DNA of 64,000 nt from Paenibacillus sp. LS1 (GTDB taxonomy: Bacteria; Bacillota; Bacilli; Paenibacillales; Paenibacillaceae), in assembly GCF_026013365.1 (NCBI RefSeq), contig NZ_JAPDOE010000003.1, positions 1 through 64,000 of the forward strand, written 5' to 3'. The translations under genes and the position numbers were made by a program. How positions within the stretch are numbered: the stretch's first letter is position 1; every line of letters starts with the position of its first letter. Below the pieces are notes generated by a model. That model had not been told where the DNA came from. It ran no database searches and saw only the letters and a list, made by a program, of their open reading frames with translations. Positions 35,006 to 42,995 of this stretch are shown in pieces.

Positions 35006-35953
35006 TTATTGGATCGCTGAGAGAACGTCCAGCAGCATGGATTTGAACTTGGGCCGATCAATGGCCTCACAGACACGTACATTTGGCTCTTTGCCAAAAC
35101 GTCCGTTGATATCAACCACACTGTATCCACGTGTCAGTTCTCCTGCCGCTTCCACATCCACATAATATTGACCCGACTTGGTCATGATGGATTCATCTGC
35201 CGCAACAGCCATCAGCAACGTATCGGGATGAGTGGTGCCATTGAGTTTATGTACCGACTTGTTGAACTGCATAACCACTTTGTTGATTGCGGTGAAGAAA
35301 TCAGCACCCGATGTACCCAGAGCCGCAATCTCTGCATGATCGTCATCGTCCATGACCGAATATTGTGTGCACATCTCCCAGCCAACCATCGTGATCGGAA
35401 TGCCTGCATGCAGTACAATTTTCGCCGCTTCCGGATCCACGTAGAAGTTATACTCCGCCGCCGGTGTAATGTTGCCCAGTGCGTTATTCGTTCCGCCCAT
35501 GATGTACAGGTGAGCAATCTCCGGAATAATGGTTGGGTCCTTCTGGATCGCCATTGCAATATTGGTCAGCGGGGCAATCGCCAGAAGTTCAATTTCGCCC
35601 GGATGTGCATGCACCTTCTCAATGATAAAATCAACCGCATGCCCGCTCTCGGGACGCTGATCCGCCTTCGGGAAATGCGCGCCGCCCATGCCGTCATCGC
35701 CATGCACATCTTCCACTGTGCGGTGCTGAGCCTTTCCGTAGGCCATTAGCGGACGCTCGCAACCTTTATACACAGGCACCCTGCCGCCATGTCCAGCAAC
35801 CTGTACCGTGTACAGGGCATTTTCAACCTCCTGGTCGAATTGTACGTTACCGCCCGTAATGGTGATGCCTTCCACCTGAAAGTGATGCAATGCCGTCAGG
35901 ATCGCAATCGTATCGTCTCCTGCTGTATCTGTATCGATGATGACTCTTCTCAT
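35006..35953 (-). CDS. Inosine/uridine-preferring nucleoside hydrolase family protein
   Basis: The 315-residue protein has the calcium-binding Asp cluster DTDTAGDD at residues 6-13 and the family landmarks LLAIAPLTNIAMAI, LYIMGGTNNALGNITPAAEYNFYVDPEAA and HPDTLLMAVAADES. Such enzymes split ribonucleosides into base and ribose for salvage. AAGGAG is correctly placed for the ATG at 35953; a further ATG at 35986 is too far upstream of it. Copy B of the structured element lies 53 nt upstream. No transporter or kinase partner is adjacent. Confidence 0.87.
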   Translation of the reverse strand: MRRVIIDTDTAGDDTIAILTALHHFQVEGITITGGNVQFDQEVENALYTVQVAGHGGRVPVYKGCERPLMAYGKAQHRTVEDVHGDDGMGGAHFPKADQRPESGHAVDFIIEKVHAHPGEIELLAIAPLTNIAMAIQKDPTIIPEIAHLYIMGGTNNALGNITPAAEYNFYVDPEAAKIVLHAGIPITMVGWEMCTQYSVMDDDDHAEIAALGTSGADFFTAINKVVMQFNKSVHKLNGTTHPDTLLMAVAADESIMTKSGQYYVDVEAAGELTRGYSVVDINGRFGKEPNVRVCEAIDRPKFKSMLLDVLSAIQ

Positions 35954-36005
35954 GATGCCGCGCTCCTTCTTCCGTTTGATATTCATTTAGAACAAAAATA
36001 CAACA

Positions 36006-36155
36006 TTACACTTAATAACTCTGCGTACAGAACAATCTTAAGATCGCTGTTACCCTCAGATTTTTTGTATACCTTCTTTCAAAGGTAAAAATCCGATGAT
36101 AAAGGCGAACGCTTCGCTTCTCCAGATTTTTTCTATCCTCTTCGTTTTCGTGTAA
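36006..36155 (-). ncRNA. Structured 5'-UTR element, copy B (three-member family, unidentified)
   Basis: This 150-nt element is homologous to 33288-33468 and 58307-58454. On the minus strand its closing stem is UUACAC/GUGUAA (perfect) and the second stem AUAGAA/UUCUGU (one G-U). The variable arm is GCGAA-GCG-UUCGC. The conserved hairpin is GGAUUUUUACCUU/AAGGUAUACAAAAAAUCU, where the A-U pair replaces the C-G pair of the other copies. It ends 53 nt before the nucleoside hydrolase ATG and begins about 45 nt after the stop of the upstream gene. No T-box, purine or other riboswitch consensus that I know fits. Confidence 0.65.
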
Positions 36156-36198
36156 ACACTATATTCATTCTAAATTATCGTTTATCTCTAGGCCTATT

Positions 36199-36603
36199 TT
36201 ACATCAAAAATGTACCGATGACGATGGAAACGCCGATGATAATCGAACGCAGCAGCTGGGCTACCGCCATATTACCTCGTGCAATTTCGTCACATACCCG
36301 CATTTTGGGAATCAGGAAATCAAATATAATATAGACCAGGCACAGCACAATAATTCCAAACGCCGACCACAGCAGCATATCCAACCACGAATGCGTCGAG
36401 AAAGATACCATGCCCACAATAATACACAGTCCCAGCAATTTGCTACCCATATACATGCCTGCCGCCTCGTTACCTTTGGCGATCTCCTCACTATCGTTAT
36501 ACCGGGTCAATTTGCTAAAAGCGAAATATCCACATACCAATACCACCAACAGAATGCCTACACCCACCGCCACATTCACGAGGTTTAATCCCAAGTTTTC
36601 CAT
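36199..36603 (-). CDS. DUF350 membrane protein (YjfL-like)
   Basis: The 134-residue protein has four hydrophobic spans (11-29, 54-72, 79-98, 113-132) with short charged loops, including the family-typical repeat NDSEEIAKGNEAAGMYMGSK and RVCDEIARGNMAVAQLL. Its function is unknown. Relatives sit beside glutathionylspermidine-synthase-like proteins, as here: its start lies within the last 19 nt of that gene, behind GAGGAGAAGG. Enterobacterial yjfL/yjfC show the same association. A role in envelope stress is inferred from context only. Confidence 0.8.
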   Translation of the reverse strand: MENLGLNLVNVAVGVGILLVVLVCGYFAFSKLTRYNDSEEIAKGNEAAGMYMGSKLLGLCIIVGMVSFSTHSWLDMLLWSAFGIIVLCLVYIIFDFLIPKMRVCDEIARGNMAVAQLLRSIIIGVSIVIGTFLM

Positions 36604-37985
36604 TCCTTCTCCTCCTCATCATTCATCCGTTCACGAACCGTAGCCGCGCAATAATAGGCCATATCTCCAGTTACTTTCTCCCCGACCCGTGGTAACAACC
36701 CAGCCAAACGCCCACCGATAACAAACACCCCTGTAAGCAGATAACCGCTGTACGCTCCATCTTCCGTCTCGATCACGGCCTGTTCCATCGGCACCAGCTG
36801 CTGATAGATTTTGGGCTGATTTTCGTAATAAGCTGTAATCTCTTCATCCTCGTCTGTTGCCGCACTTGCAAGATTGGATTCCAGCGTCTCGTTAAGAGGA
36901 TGCTCCATATCCTTCTTTCCAGGGACATTGTTCGTTCCTCCATCCAGCAAAAGAGTACCTCTGCCCTCGCGTCCCCAATAACTTTTGGATACATACGGTA
37001 TGGCATTCAGCTCGAAAGGCTCAGCCGAAAAATAGGTGGGCAGCAGATATCGGGAAATCACGTCCATTTCTGCTCCATCAAAGAGGGTAAATCCGCAATA
37101 TTCCGGGGTTTGCTCGTTACGCTCGTAGAGCGACCAGATCGCCGCCATGAAGGCTTTGCTCTGCATCAGTACATGCTGAACCGGATTCATCAGGCCTAGT
37201 CGTCCTTCACGTACAAGTTCAAGCAGCGCAGCCCCAATCTCCACCCCTGTCGTCTCATCCCGATCATCGATCAGATACTCCAGTGGATAAAGGCGATACA
37301 GCAGGTTAATCTCCCGACCCTGATGGTAAAGCGCCTCCCCAGGAACAATCTCCAGTTCCTCAAGTGGAGCATAGAAAACTTCGTATCCAGCTTCCTGACA
37401 ACGTCTCATCAGGTATTCCGTATTCGTTCGATCTTCGACATGTTCGCCAAAAGAAGTAAACGTCACCGGACCCTGCAATCCTTGGTTTGTATAGAATTCC
37501 AGCCATATCCTGAAACACTCCCGAATACGTGTATCCATCTCGGCAGATGGTGCAGTCAACGCGGCATCCTCAGCAAGACCGACCAGGATATTTTCTAATG
37601 CAGCAGCCTCCGGTATGCCTGTTGGAGTGTCCGTATTATTTTCAATACACTTGGGCCCAGCCTCTCCAATAATCCAGTCCTGACGGGTAATGCCTCCAGT
37701 TACCATCTCCATACGTGCCGCCGAAATAAGCCCCGGATGGATACCCAACTGATGCTGCAAAAAAGAATCCGGCATGTATTGCTGGATAAATCGCATCACT
37801 TTACAGTAAATGCCGTCTACCGCCTCAGCTGCAATACGCAGCTCCTGTACCTCCGAGGGAGAATAGACCGTCAAAGCAGGCACACAATATTGCTTCCCGT
37901 ACATTCGATGGTATGGAATCTGTTGTCCCGTTTCACCCTGAAATACCTCTTCGTGACTAAACGGCAGTTGAATCACTTGCCTCAT
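36585..37985 (-). CDS. Glutathionylspermidine synthase-like ATP-grasp protein (YjfC-like)
   Basis: The 466-residue protein carries the C-terminal synthetase fold of the glutathionylspermidine synthase family: CIENNTDTPTGIPEA, LYPLEYLIDD, the ATP-binding IPYVSKSYWGREGRG and the end motif SGYLLTGVFVIGGRLAGLLPRVG. Homologues form amide bonds with ATP, but this organism type is not expected to make glutathionylspermidine, so the substrate is open. GGGAGG lies 8 nt before the ATG at 37985; an in-frame extension to 38174 overlaps the lipoprotein gene and is not real. It sits in a four-gene operon with DUF350, a lipoprotein and an unknown protein. Confidence 0.8.
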   Translation of the reverse strand: MRQVIQLPFSHEEVFQGETGQQIPYHRMYGKQYCVPALTVYSPSEVQELRIAAEAVDGIYCKVMRFIQQYMPDSFLQHQLGIHPGLISAARMEMVTGGITRQDWIIGEAGPKCIENNTDTPTGIPEAAALENILVGLAEDAALTAPSAEMDTRIRECFRIWLEFYTNQGLQGPVTFTSFGEHVEDRTNTEYLMRRCQEAGYEVFYAPLEELEIVPGEALYHQGREINLLYRLYPLEYLIDDRDETTGVEIGAALLELVREGRLGLMNPVQHVLMQSKAFMAAIWSLYERNEQTPEYCGFTLFDGAEMDVISRYLLPTYFSAEPFELNAIPYVSKSYWGREGRGTLLLDGGTNNVPGKKDMEHPLNETLESNLASAATDEDEEITAYYENQPKIYQQLVPMEQAVIETEDGAYSGYLLTGVFVIGGRLAGLLPRVGEKVTGDMAYYCAATVRERMNDEEEKEWKTWD

Positions 37986-37989
37986 CCGG

Positions 37990-38274
37990 TTATCCTCCCG
38001 AACTGCGGAAGAAGCTACCAAAGCCGCTTGATTTGGACTTGGATTTGCTATAAGAGCTGTTACTGTCCTTATTGCTTCGATACGACGACCCACCGTAGTA
38101 ATAGTGCCCACTGCTGGAATCATATTCACATCCGGTATCATACTCCGGGTCACATTCATCATTGTTGCTGCCACAACCGGATAACACGGCAGGTACCGCC
38201 AGCATCAGGGAGAACGCAACCAGCTTTGCTTTTGAACCGGGTTTCGATGCTTGCCCCCGCTCTTGGTCACTCAT
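37990..38274 (-). CDS. Small Ser/Tyr/Gly-rich lipoprotein
   Basis: The 94-residue precursor has a long basic N-region, a hydrophobic core (LVAFSLMLAVPAVLSGC, lipobox LSGC) and a mature part of about 60 residues rich in Ser, Tyr, Gly and Lys (GHYYYGGSSYRS, SYSKSKSKSSGFGSFFRSSGG). The flexible, repetitive tail resembles small envelope-stress lipoproteins in YjfM-like positions. GAGGTGG precedes the ATG, which overlaps the stop of the upstream gene by one base (TAATG). Its stop lies 5 nt before the ATP-grasp gene, so expression is tightly coupled. Function unknown. Confidence 0.75.
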   Translation of the reverse strand: MSDQERGQASKPGSKAKLVAFSLMLAVPAVLSGCGSNNDECDPEYDTGCEYDSSSGHYYYGGSSYRSNKDSNSSYSKSKSKSSGFGSFFRSSGG

Positions 38275-38753
38275 TACAGATCCACCTCTTTCATATAAAA
38301 CAACACTTTCTTGCGATCCGCATCCAGCACGGAATACAGGAATTCATACGTCTTGCCATCGCGAACCATGTAATGGTCCAGCAGTTGCTCGGCAAGCTCC
38401 ATCGTATAGGTGGATGACGCTGTGAGTTCCAACTCCTGAAATGAACGTCCATTCCACAACATATACTCTGCACTGTACATGGAAGACATTTTGCACATCG
38501 CCAGCGCAGCATCCGCAATGGCTGCACCGTACTCATCCGGCATCTGTTGGTCATACGCCGTTACATATACTGCATGTTCCAGCCCATCCTGGCATTCATT
38601 GGACAGATGCGCCCAGAGTTTATTTTTCACCAGGGTGGCATCCACCAGTTTGCGCATGAACAGTTCATCTCGCGTGACTGAAGCCTGTTCCAGCACCCCC
38701 GTCTCCGCCTGTCGATCATCCGACCAACTCCGATACGTCAATGAATAATAGAT
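38274..38753 (-). CDS. Uncharacterised protein, first gene of the YjfL/YjfC-like operon, non-standard start
   Basis: The 155-160-residue soluble protein contains YRSWSDDRQAETGVLEQAS, LWAHLSNECQDGLEHAVYVTAYDQQ and TMELAEQLLDHYMVRDGKTYEFLYS. I do not recognise a family. No ATG opens the frame. A TTG lies at 38741, but GGGAGG at 38762-38767 is 20 nt away from it and is ideally spaced (8 nt) from an ATC at 38753. The likely start is therefore a rare ATC codon, or an ATG lost by mutation. Translation is coupled to the lipoprotein downstream by TAATG. It presumably acts with the three downstream genes in an envelope function. Confidence 0.65.
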   Translation of the reverse strand: MYYSLTYRSWSDDRQAETGVLEQASVTRDELFMRKLVDATLVKNKLWAHLSNECQDGLEHAVYVTAYDQQMPDEYGAAIADAALAMCKMSSMYSAEYMLWNGRSFQELELTASSTYTMELAEQLLDHYMVRDGKTYEFLYSVLDADRKKVLFYMKEVDL

Positions 38754-39122
38754 CCCGATAACCTCCCTTTTTGTGAGCTCTTAGGTGAGCCGTTTCAATT
38801 CATACAAACGTATTTAACGCATGGGGAGGTAAAAAGTTACACTAGTGAATCAATTTCACAATACCTTCAGCTGCTTCAATCAAGGCTAGATATAGATCAA
38901 AATGGTTTACTTTGTTTATGTCTAGTTACAAAACTCCATTTTAGTGAGATATGAAATTGATTCTATTCCCCATGACATGTAAAAAAAGCTACTGTTCGAG
39001 GTGCTATTGATGATGCTACATTATGTGGTTTAACTAAAATAGAGCAGGTTTTCACGCCCGTTTCTCGATTAACGAAGCAGGAAATAACAAGTAAATTCCG
39101 CGTTTGGTATGTAACTCCGGTC
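38754..39122. other. AT-rich intergenic region with broken reading frames, no supported gene
   Basis: Between the unknown operon and the ABC-F terminator no gene can be supported. A plus-strand frame from about 38975 to 39191 is open and reads sense-like (KKATVRGAIDDATLCGLTKIE), but it lacks a start and is preceded by stops. A minus-strand frame near 38850-38930 ends ALIEAAEGIVKLIH after an in-frame stop. Both could be relics of decayed genes. Confidence 0.4.
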
Positions 39123-39151
39123 CAAAAAGGCCGGAGAAAATTCTCCGACCT
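39123..39151 (-). terminator. Terminator of the ABC-F gene
   Basis: On the minus strand AGGTCGGAGAA and TTCTCCGGCCT form a stable stem followed by TTTTT. It lies 35 bp past the stop codon. Confidence 0.85.
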
Positions 39152-39185
39152 CGTTTGTTCAATCTTATGCTCATGCCATTCGGAC

Positions 39186-41267
39186 TTATAACTCAGCCCA
39201 CTGGGCCAATACATCATTATATTCAGCGGACAATTGCTCCCGATCATTCCAGATTTGTTCCAGTTCAAGCGGATTGTTTTGCACAACTTCCAACTGTTGG
39301 TCCAGCACCTGAATCTGTGCCTCAAGACGAGCCAACGTCTGTTCCAGCTTCTCCGCAGACGGTTTGTTGCCATTGCCACTTCTATGTTTCGATGCAGCTG
39401 CTGCCGAAGAGGCCATCGCCTTACCTGATTCAGTAGAAGCTTCATAATCACGACTTCCTTCGGTAGCCGCAACAGTGGAACCGTTCATTGTCGAGTTTGT
39501 TTCTGGTTTCTTCCCTGATCTGGTAGTCCCGCCGGGCGCAGACGTTATGCCCGACTTCATCTCTGACTTGGCGTTCCCACGAGAAGAAACTCCCACTCCT
39601 GCTGTAGCCTGAGTTGTCGCCGCCGCACGAGCTTGCAAATCAAGCTTCTTCTCACGATACGCCTCATAGTCTCCCAGATAAGCGGTCATCTGACCGTCCT
39701 CCAGTTCCCAGACACGGGAAGCGAGGCGATTGACGAAGTACCGATCATGCGAGATGGCAAGTACGGTTCCTTCAAAATCAACCAGTGACTCTTCCAGCGC
39801 TTCTCGGGATGCGATATCCAGATGGTTCGTTGGCTCATCGAGCAGCAGTACATTGGGTTTACGTTGCACCAGCAGAGCTAGCCGCAGACGCGTCCATTCC
39901 CCGCCAGATAATTGCCCGACAGAGCGGAATACATCCGCTCCATAGAACAGATATCGGGCCAGAATTCCGCGAGCCTCTCCCTCTTCCACGCCTGCCTCCA
40001 AACGGAAGTATTCGAGTACGTTCAGCTTCGGATTCGTAGGTTCCTCCTGTTGAGCCAGATAACCCACATCCACACGCGCCCCCCACTCCAGCTTGCCCGC
40101 ATTGGGCTGCTCGTCACCAAGCAACAGCTTAAACAAGGTGGTCTTGCCGGAGCCGTTTCGACCAATGAGAGCAATCTTGTCGCCATATTCCAGCAGACCC
40201 GAGATTCCGCGCAGGATTTCACGCTCGCCATAGCTCTTCTCGACCTGTTCCAATACCGCTACCCGTTTACCCGTTCGATCCGTAGGACGCACATCGAACT
40301 CGGCATTGCGGCGCTCCAGCACAGGACGCTTCACCTGTTCCATCCGTTCCAGCGCCTTGCGCATGGAAGCAGCCCGCCTGAAGAACTTTTCATTACCACC
40401 AACTCGGCCCCACTCCTCTAACTGGCGGATTGTTTCCTTCATTTTCTTGATAACCTTCTGCTGCTCTTTAAACTCCTCGAATTGCTGCAACAGCCGTTGT
40501 TCCTTCACTTTCATATATTCCGTATAACCGCCAGCAGATGTTTCTGCTTCTCCATCCTCCAGCTCCAGTGTTCGATTCACCACCCGATCCAGAAAATAAC
40601 GATCATGCGAGATCAGGACAATGGTGCCGGGATATTCTCGTAAAAATCCTTCCAGCCACTCGACCCGCTCCAGATCAAGATGATTCGTCGGCTCATCCAG
40701 CAATAACAGGTCGGGTCTTACGATTAGCTGTGAAGCCAGCACCACCCGAGTCTGCTCCCCACCGGACAGGGAACCAAAGCGCCAACCATAATGCGCCTTG
40801 GCGATATCCAAACCGTCCGCCACCTGATCGATCCGGGCATCCATTTCGTATCCACCCTCACGCTCGAACTGTTCTTGCAGTGCCGCGTAGCGTTTCAGCA
40901 GGCGCTCCAATTGATTAGCGTCTGCTGCACATGCCGGATCGGACATCTGCTGCTCCATTTCCTTCATTTGCGTGCGACACGCCATGAGTTCTTTGAATCC
41001 AAGGCTCAGCACATCCAGGACGGTATGGTCATCCAATCCTTCTGGAACCTGAGCCACATATCCCATTCGTGTATCTTTCTTGATCATTAATTGCCCTTCA
41101 TCCGGCTTGTTCAGTCTTGCCATCAGGCGCATAAGTGTGGTCTTGCCGCTTCCGTTGCGGCCGATCAGGGCGACCTTGTCACCTTCCATTATTTCAAACG
41201 TAATGCCGTCCAGCACCAGATGTGCTCCGTGGTATTGAGTCAGTTGTTGCGCACTAATAATCATCAT
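39186..41267 (-). CDS. ABC-F family ATPase (ribosome-associated)
   Basis: The 693-residue protein has two nucleotide-binding domains and no membrane span: Walker A GRNGSGKTT twice, signatures LSGGEQTR and LSGGEWTR, Walker B LLLLDEPTNHLD and VLLLDEPTNHLD, and the basic inter-domain linker (VKEQRLLQQFEEFKEQQKVIKKMKETIRQL). The C-terminal extension is a low-complexity Ser/Thr/Gly stretch followed by a coiled coil. ABC-F proteins bind the ribosomal E site; some rescue stalls and some protect from antibiotics. AGGAGG is 9 nt before ATG 41267. A small ORF and a strong terminator upstream suggest attenuation, typical of antibiotic-induced members. Confidence 0.87.
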   Translation of the reverse strand: MMIISAQQLTQYHGAHLVLDGITFEIMEGDKVALIGRNGSGKTTLMRLMARLNKPDEGQLMIKKDTRMGYVAQVPEGLDDHTVLDVLSLGFKELMACRTQMKEMEQQMSDPACAADANQLERLLKRYAALQEQFEREGGYEMDARIDQVADGLDIAKAHYGWRFGSLSGGEQTRVVLASQLIVRPDLLLLDEPTNHLDLERVEWLEGFLREYPGTIVLISHDRYFLDRVVNRTLELEDGEAETSAGGYTEYMKVKEQRLLQQFEEFKEQQKVIKKMKETIRQLEEWGRVGGNEKFFRRAASMRKALERMEQVKRPVLERRNAEFDVRPTDRTGKRVAVLEQVEKSYGEREILRGISGLLEYGDKIALIGRNGSGKTTLFKLLLGDEQPNAGKLEWGARVDVGYLAQQEEPTNPKLNVLEYFRLEAGVEEGEARGILARYLFYGADVFRSVGQLSGGEWTRLRLALLVQRKPNVLLLDEPTNHLDIASREALEESLVDFEGTVLAISHDRYFVNRLASRVWELEDGQMTAYLGDYEAYREKKLDLQARAAATTQATAGVGVSSRGNAKSEMKSGITSAPGGTTRSGKKPETNSTMNGSTVAATEGSRDYEASTESGKAMASSAAAASKHRSGNGNKPSAEKLEQTLARLEAQIQVLDQQLEVVQNNPLELEQIWNDREQLSAEYNDVLAQWAEL

Positions 41268-41310
41268 AATAAGGTTCCTCCTATGGTATGGAAGATCCTG
41301 ACCGCAACAC

Positions 41311-41343
41311 AAAAAGAGCCGCAGGAGGTTAGCTCCGCGGCCC
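41311..41343 (-). terminator. Terminator between the small ORF and the ABC-F gene (possible attenuator)
   Basis: On the minus strand GCCGC-GGAG-CTAAC-CTCC-T-GCGGC is followed by TTTTT. It lies only 44 nt before the ABC-F start and after the small ORF, so ABC-F transcription must read through it or start between. Confidence 0.8.
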
Positions 41344-41365
41344 TTCAGAATTCAAGCAATATCGC

Positions 41366-41527
41366 TTATCGTCCGAATGAGGTCAAGGCAGGCATCTTCT
41401 CGCAAATGTTAACTTCCGTATATTCAAAATTGGACAGACTTCTCCCGTTGGTCAGAAAAGTATGAACAATGCCAGCCATAGCAATCGGCAGCTGGCTAAT
41501 ACGGTTGTTAAGCATCTCGTGATTCAC
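41366..41527 (-). CDS. Small ORF (53 aa) upstream of the ABC-F gene
   Basis: A GTG at 41527 lies 7 nt after a strong GGGAGGTG and opens 53 codons, beginning MNHEMLNNRISQLPIAMAGIVHTF and ending EKMPALTSFGR. There is no signal peptide or membrane span that I can assign. It ends 22 nt before an intrinsic terminator that precedes the ABC-F gene. It is either a small protein of its own or a regulatory leader peptide whose translation state controls read-through. It is too short for a family assignment. Confidence 0.55.
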   Translation of the reverse strand: MNHEMLNNRISQLPIAMAGIVHTFLTNGRSLSNFEYTEVNICEKMPALTSFGR

Positions 41528-41640
41528 CTGTCTTCACCTCCCTTGTCATAATTAATGTCAATATATCACAGACGAATGCGTTTCCGCAACCATCCCTTCG
41601 CCCAATTCAATCTTACTGTACAGTAGTTTCATTCTTACGC

Positions 41641-41925
41641 TTAATTCCTGCCCCGTCCCCGAAGCATTACATCCCTGATCGCCACCGTAATAAGTGTTAA
41701 CATTCCCGAGGTACCCAGTGATGCGCCAAGCAGGGCATATCCGATGCCATTCCACCCGCCAATATCGATGCTGATCATGATTACAACGGCACCGCCGAGC
41801 AAGGCCACACATGGCAATATATATTGAACCCACGTCATTCGACGTCCTTGCAAACGATAGATAAGCCATTCAATCAGCAGCTGCACCGCCCACATTCCCA
41901 ATGTCCACAAGATCAGTACTTCCAT
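41641..41925 (-). CDS. Small three-span membrane protein
   Basis: The 94-residue protein has three hydrophobic segments (about 2-24, 34-54 and 60-83), a basic RLQGRR loop and a basic C-terminus (RDVMLRGRGRN). It is the last gene of an operon with a GT4 glycosyltransferase and an APH-type kinase, 53 bp downstream of the former. I do not recognise the family. A membrane-anchoring or accessory role is only a guess. Confidence 0.65.
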   Translation of the reverse strand: MEVLILWTLGMWAVQLLIEWLIYRLQGRRMTWVQYILPCVALLGGAVVIMISIDIGGWNGIGYALLGASLGTSGMLTLITVAIRDVMLRGRGRN

Positions 41926-41978
41926 AAGGTTCCCCTCCTGTTGCTGGATGGATCAAGCTTTTTGTTACAGACCTTACG

Positions 41979-42977
41979 CTACTTCAACCAATCTGAGAAA
42001 AAGTTCCGGTACCCTTCTTTCATCTTTGTGCGCGAAAAAGCACCAAAGGCATACTCACGGTTATCTTCTGACACACTGCGCGGCGCGGCCGCAGCCATGT
42101 TCACCAGTTCAAACCAATTATCCTCGTTGCCTGCAAAGGCATGCGTGGATCGAATGTGACCGTAGCAGGCATGCTCCGGCTTCACAACCATTTTGCCCAT
42201 CGCCATCGCTTCTGTCAGTGGCATCGCAAACGTATCAAAGGCCGAACAGCTCCAATATACCTTGGATGAGTTCATCAACGTAAATATCTCATCCTGCGTG
42301 AGCGCAAACTTCAGCTTCACATTGGCAGGGATGTCGTACTTCTTCATGGTTTCCTTATAGCGCACACCACCGAACACCATATATACTTCCTTGTCCGGGT
42401 TCTGCCGCGCATATTCCAGCACCAGATCCGGTCGACGATTCGCTTCATCCCTACCGATCCAGAGCACCCGATTATGCACAACCTGACTCGGGTCGTAGTG
42501 CCGGTTCGCCAGCTCTTCGCTAAAACCAATCGGGATGACGTTCACGTCATGTACGCCGAAATTGCGGCCCAGTTCTGTTTTTAGAAACTCGGTCTGTACA
42601 ATCGCTTTATCCACCATCGTATAAAATGGCTTCATCATCTCATATCCCGTTAGTGCGGGATCGGGGAAACTGTGCGGGAACAATACGCTTTTCGGTAAGA
42701 ACATCTTCAAAAACGTAAACCCGGATACGGTGTAGATGACATGCTCTATATTTTGACTATGAATCTGGTCCAGCACGATATCGTAGTTCACCAGGTCACC
42801 TTTCTCATGCTCATACCCTGGCAACCAGTCGTATCCGCTGACATGACGCTCCGGCGAGATGAACACAATATCCACACCCAGCTCCAGACCAATCTGCTTC
42901 AGTCGATCCGCAAATACGCGTGGCCCCTGTGCCTCTGTGAATTGAATTTTACGCATAACAAGTCCGACTTTACGCAA
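41979..42977 (-). CDS. GT4-type (GT-B fold) glycosyltransferase
   Basis: About 332 residues: VLWIGRDEANRRPDLVLEYARQNPDKEVYMVFGG and the acceptor-domain motif FDTFAMPLTEAMAMGKMVV, which corresponds to the E-x7-E nucleotide-sugar region of family 4 transferases. GAGGGG is 9 nt before a TTG at 42977; a GTG at 42986 is too close to it. It starts 19 bp after the APH-type kinase gene. The pair could build or decorate a surface glycan, but donor and acceptor are unknown. Confidence 0.75.
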   Translation of the reverse strand: MRKVGLVMRKIQFTEAQGPRVFADRLKQIGLELGVDIVFISPERHVSGYDWLPGYEHEKGDLVNYDIVLDQIHSQNIEHVIYTVSGFTFLKMFLPKSVLFPHSFPDPALTGYEMMKPFYTMVDKAIVQTEFLKTELGRNFGVHDVNVIPIGFSEELANRHYDPSQVVHNRVLWIGRDEANRRPDLVLEYARQNPDKEVYMVFGGVRYKETMKKYDIPANVKLKFALTQDEIFTLMNSSKVYWSCSAFDTFAMPLTEAMAMGKMVVKPEHACYGHIRSTHAFAGNEDNWFELVNMAAAAPRSVSEDNREYAFGAFSRTKMKEGYRNFFSDWLK

Positions 42978-42995
42978 GCTTCTCACCCCTCATTT

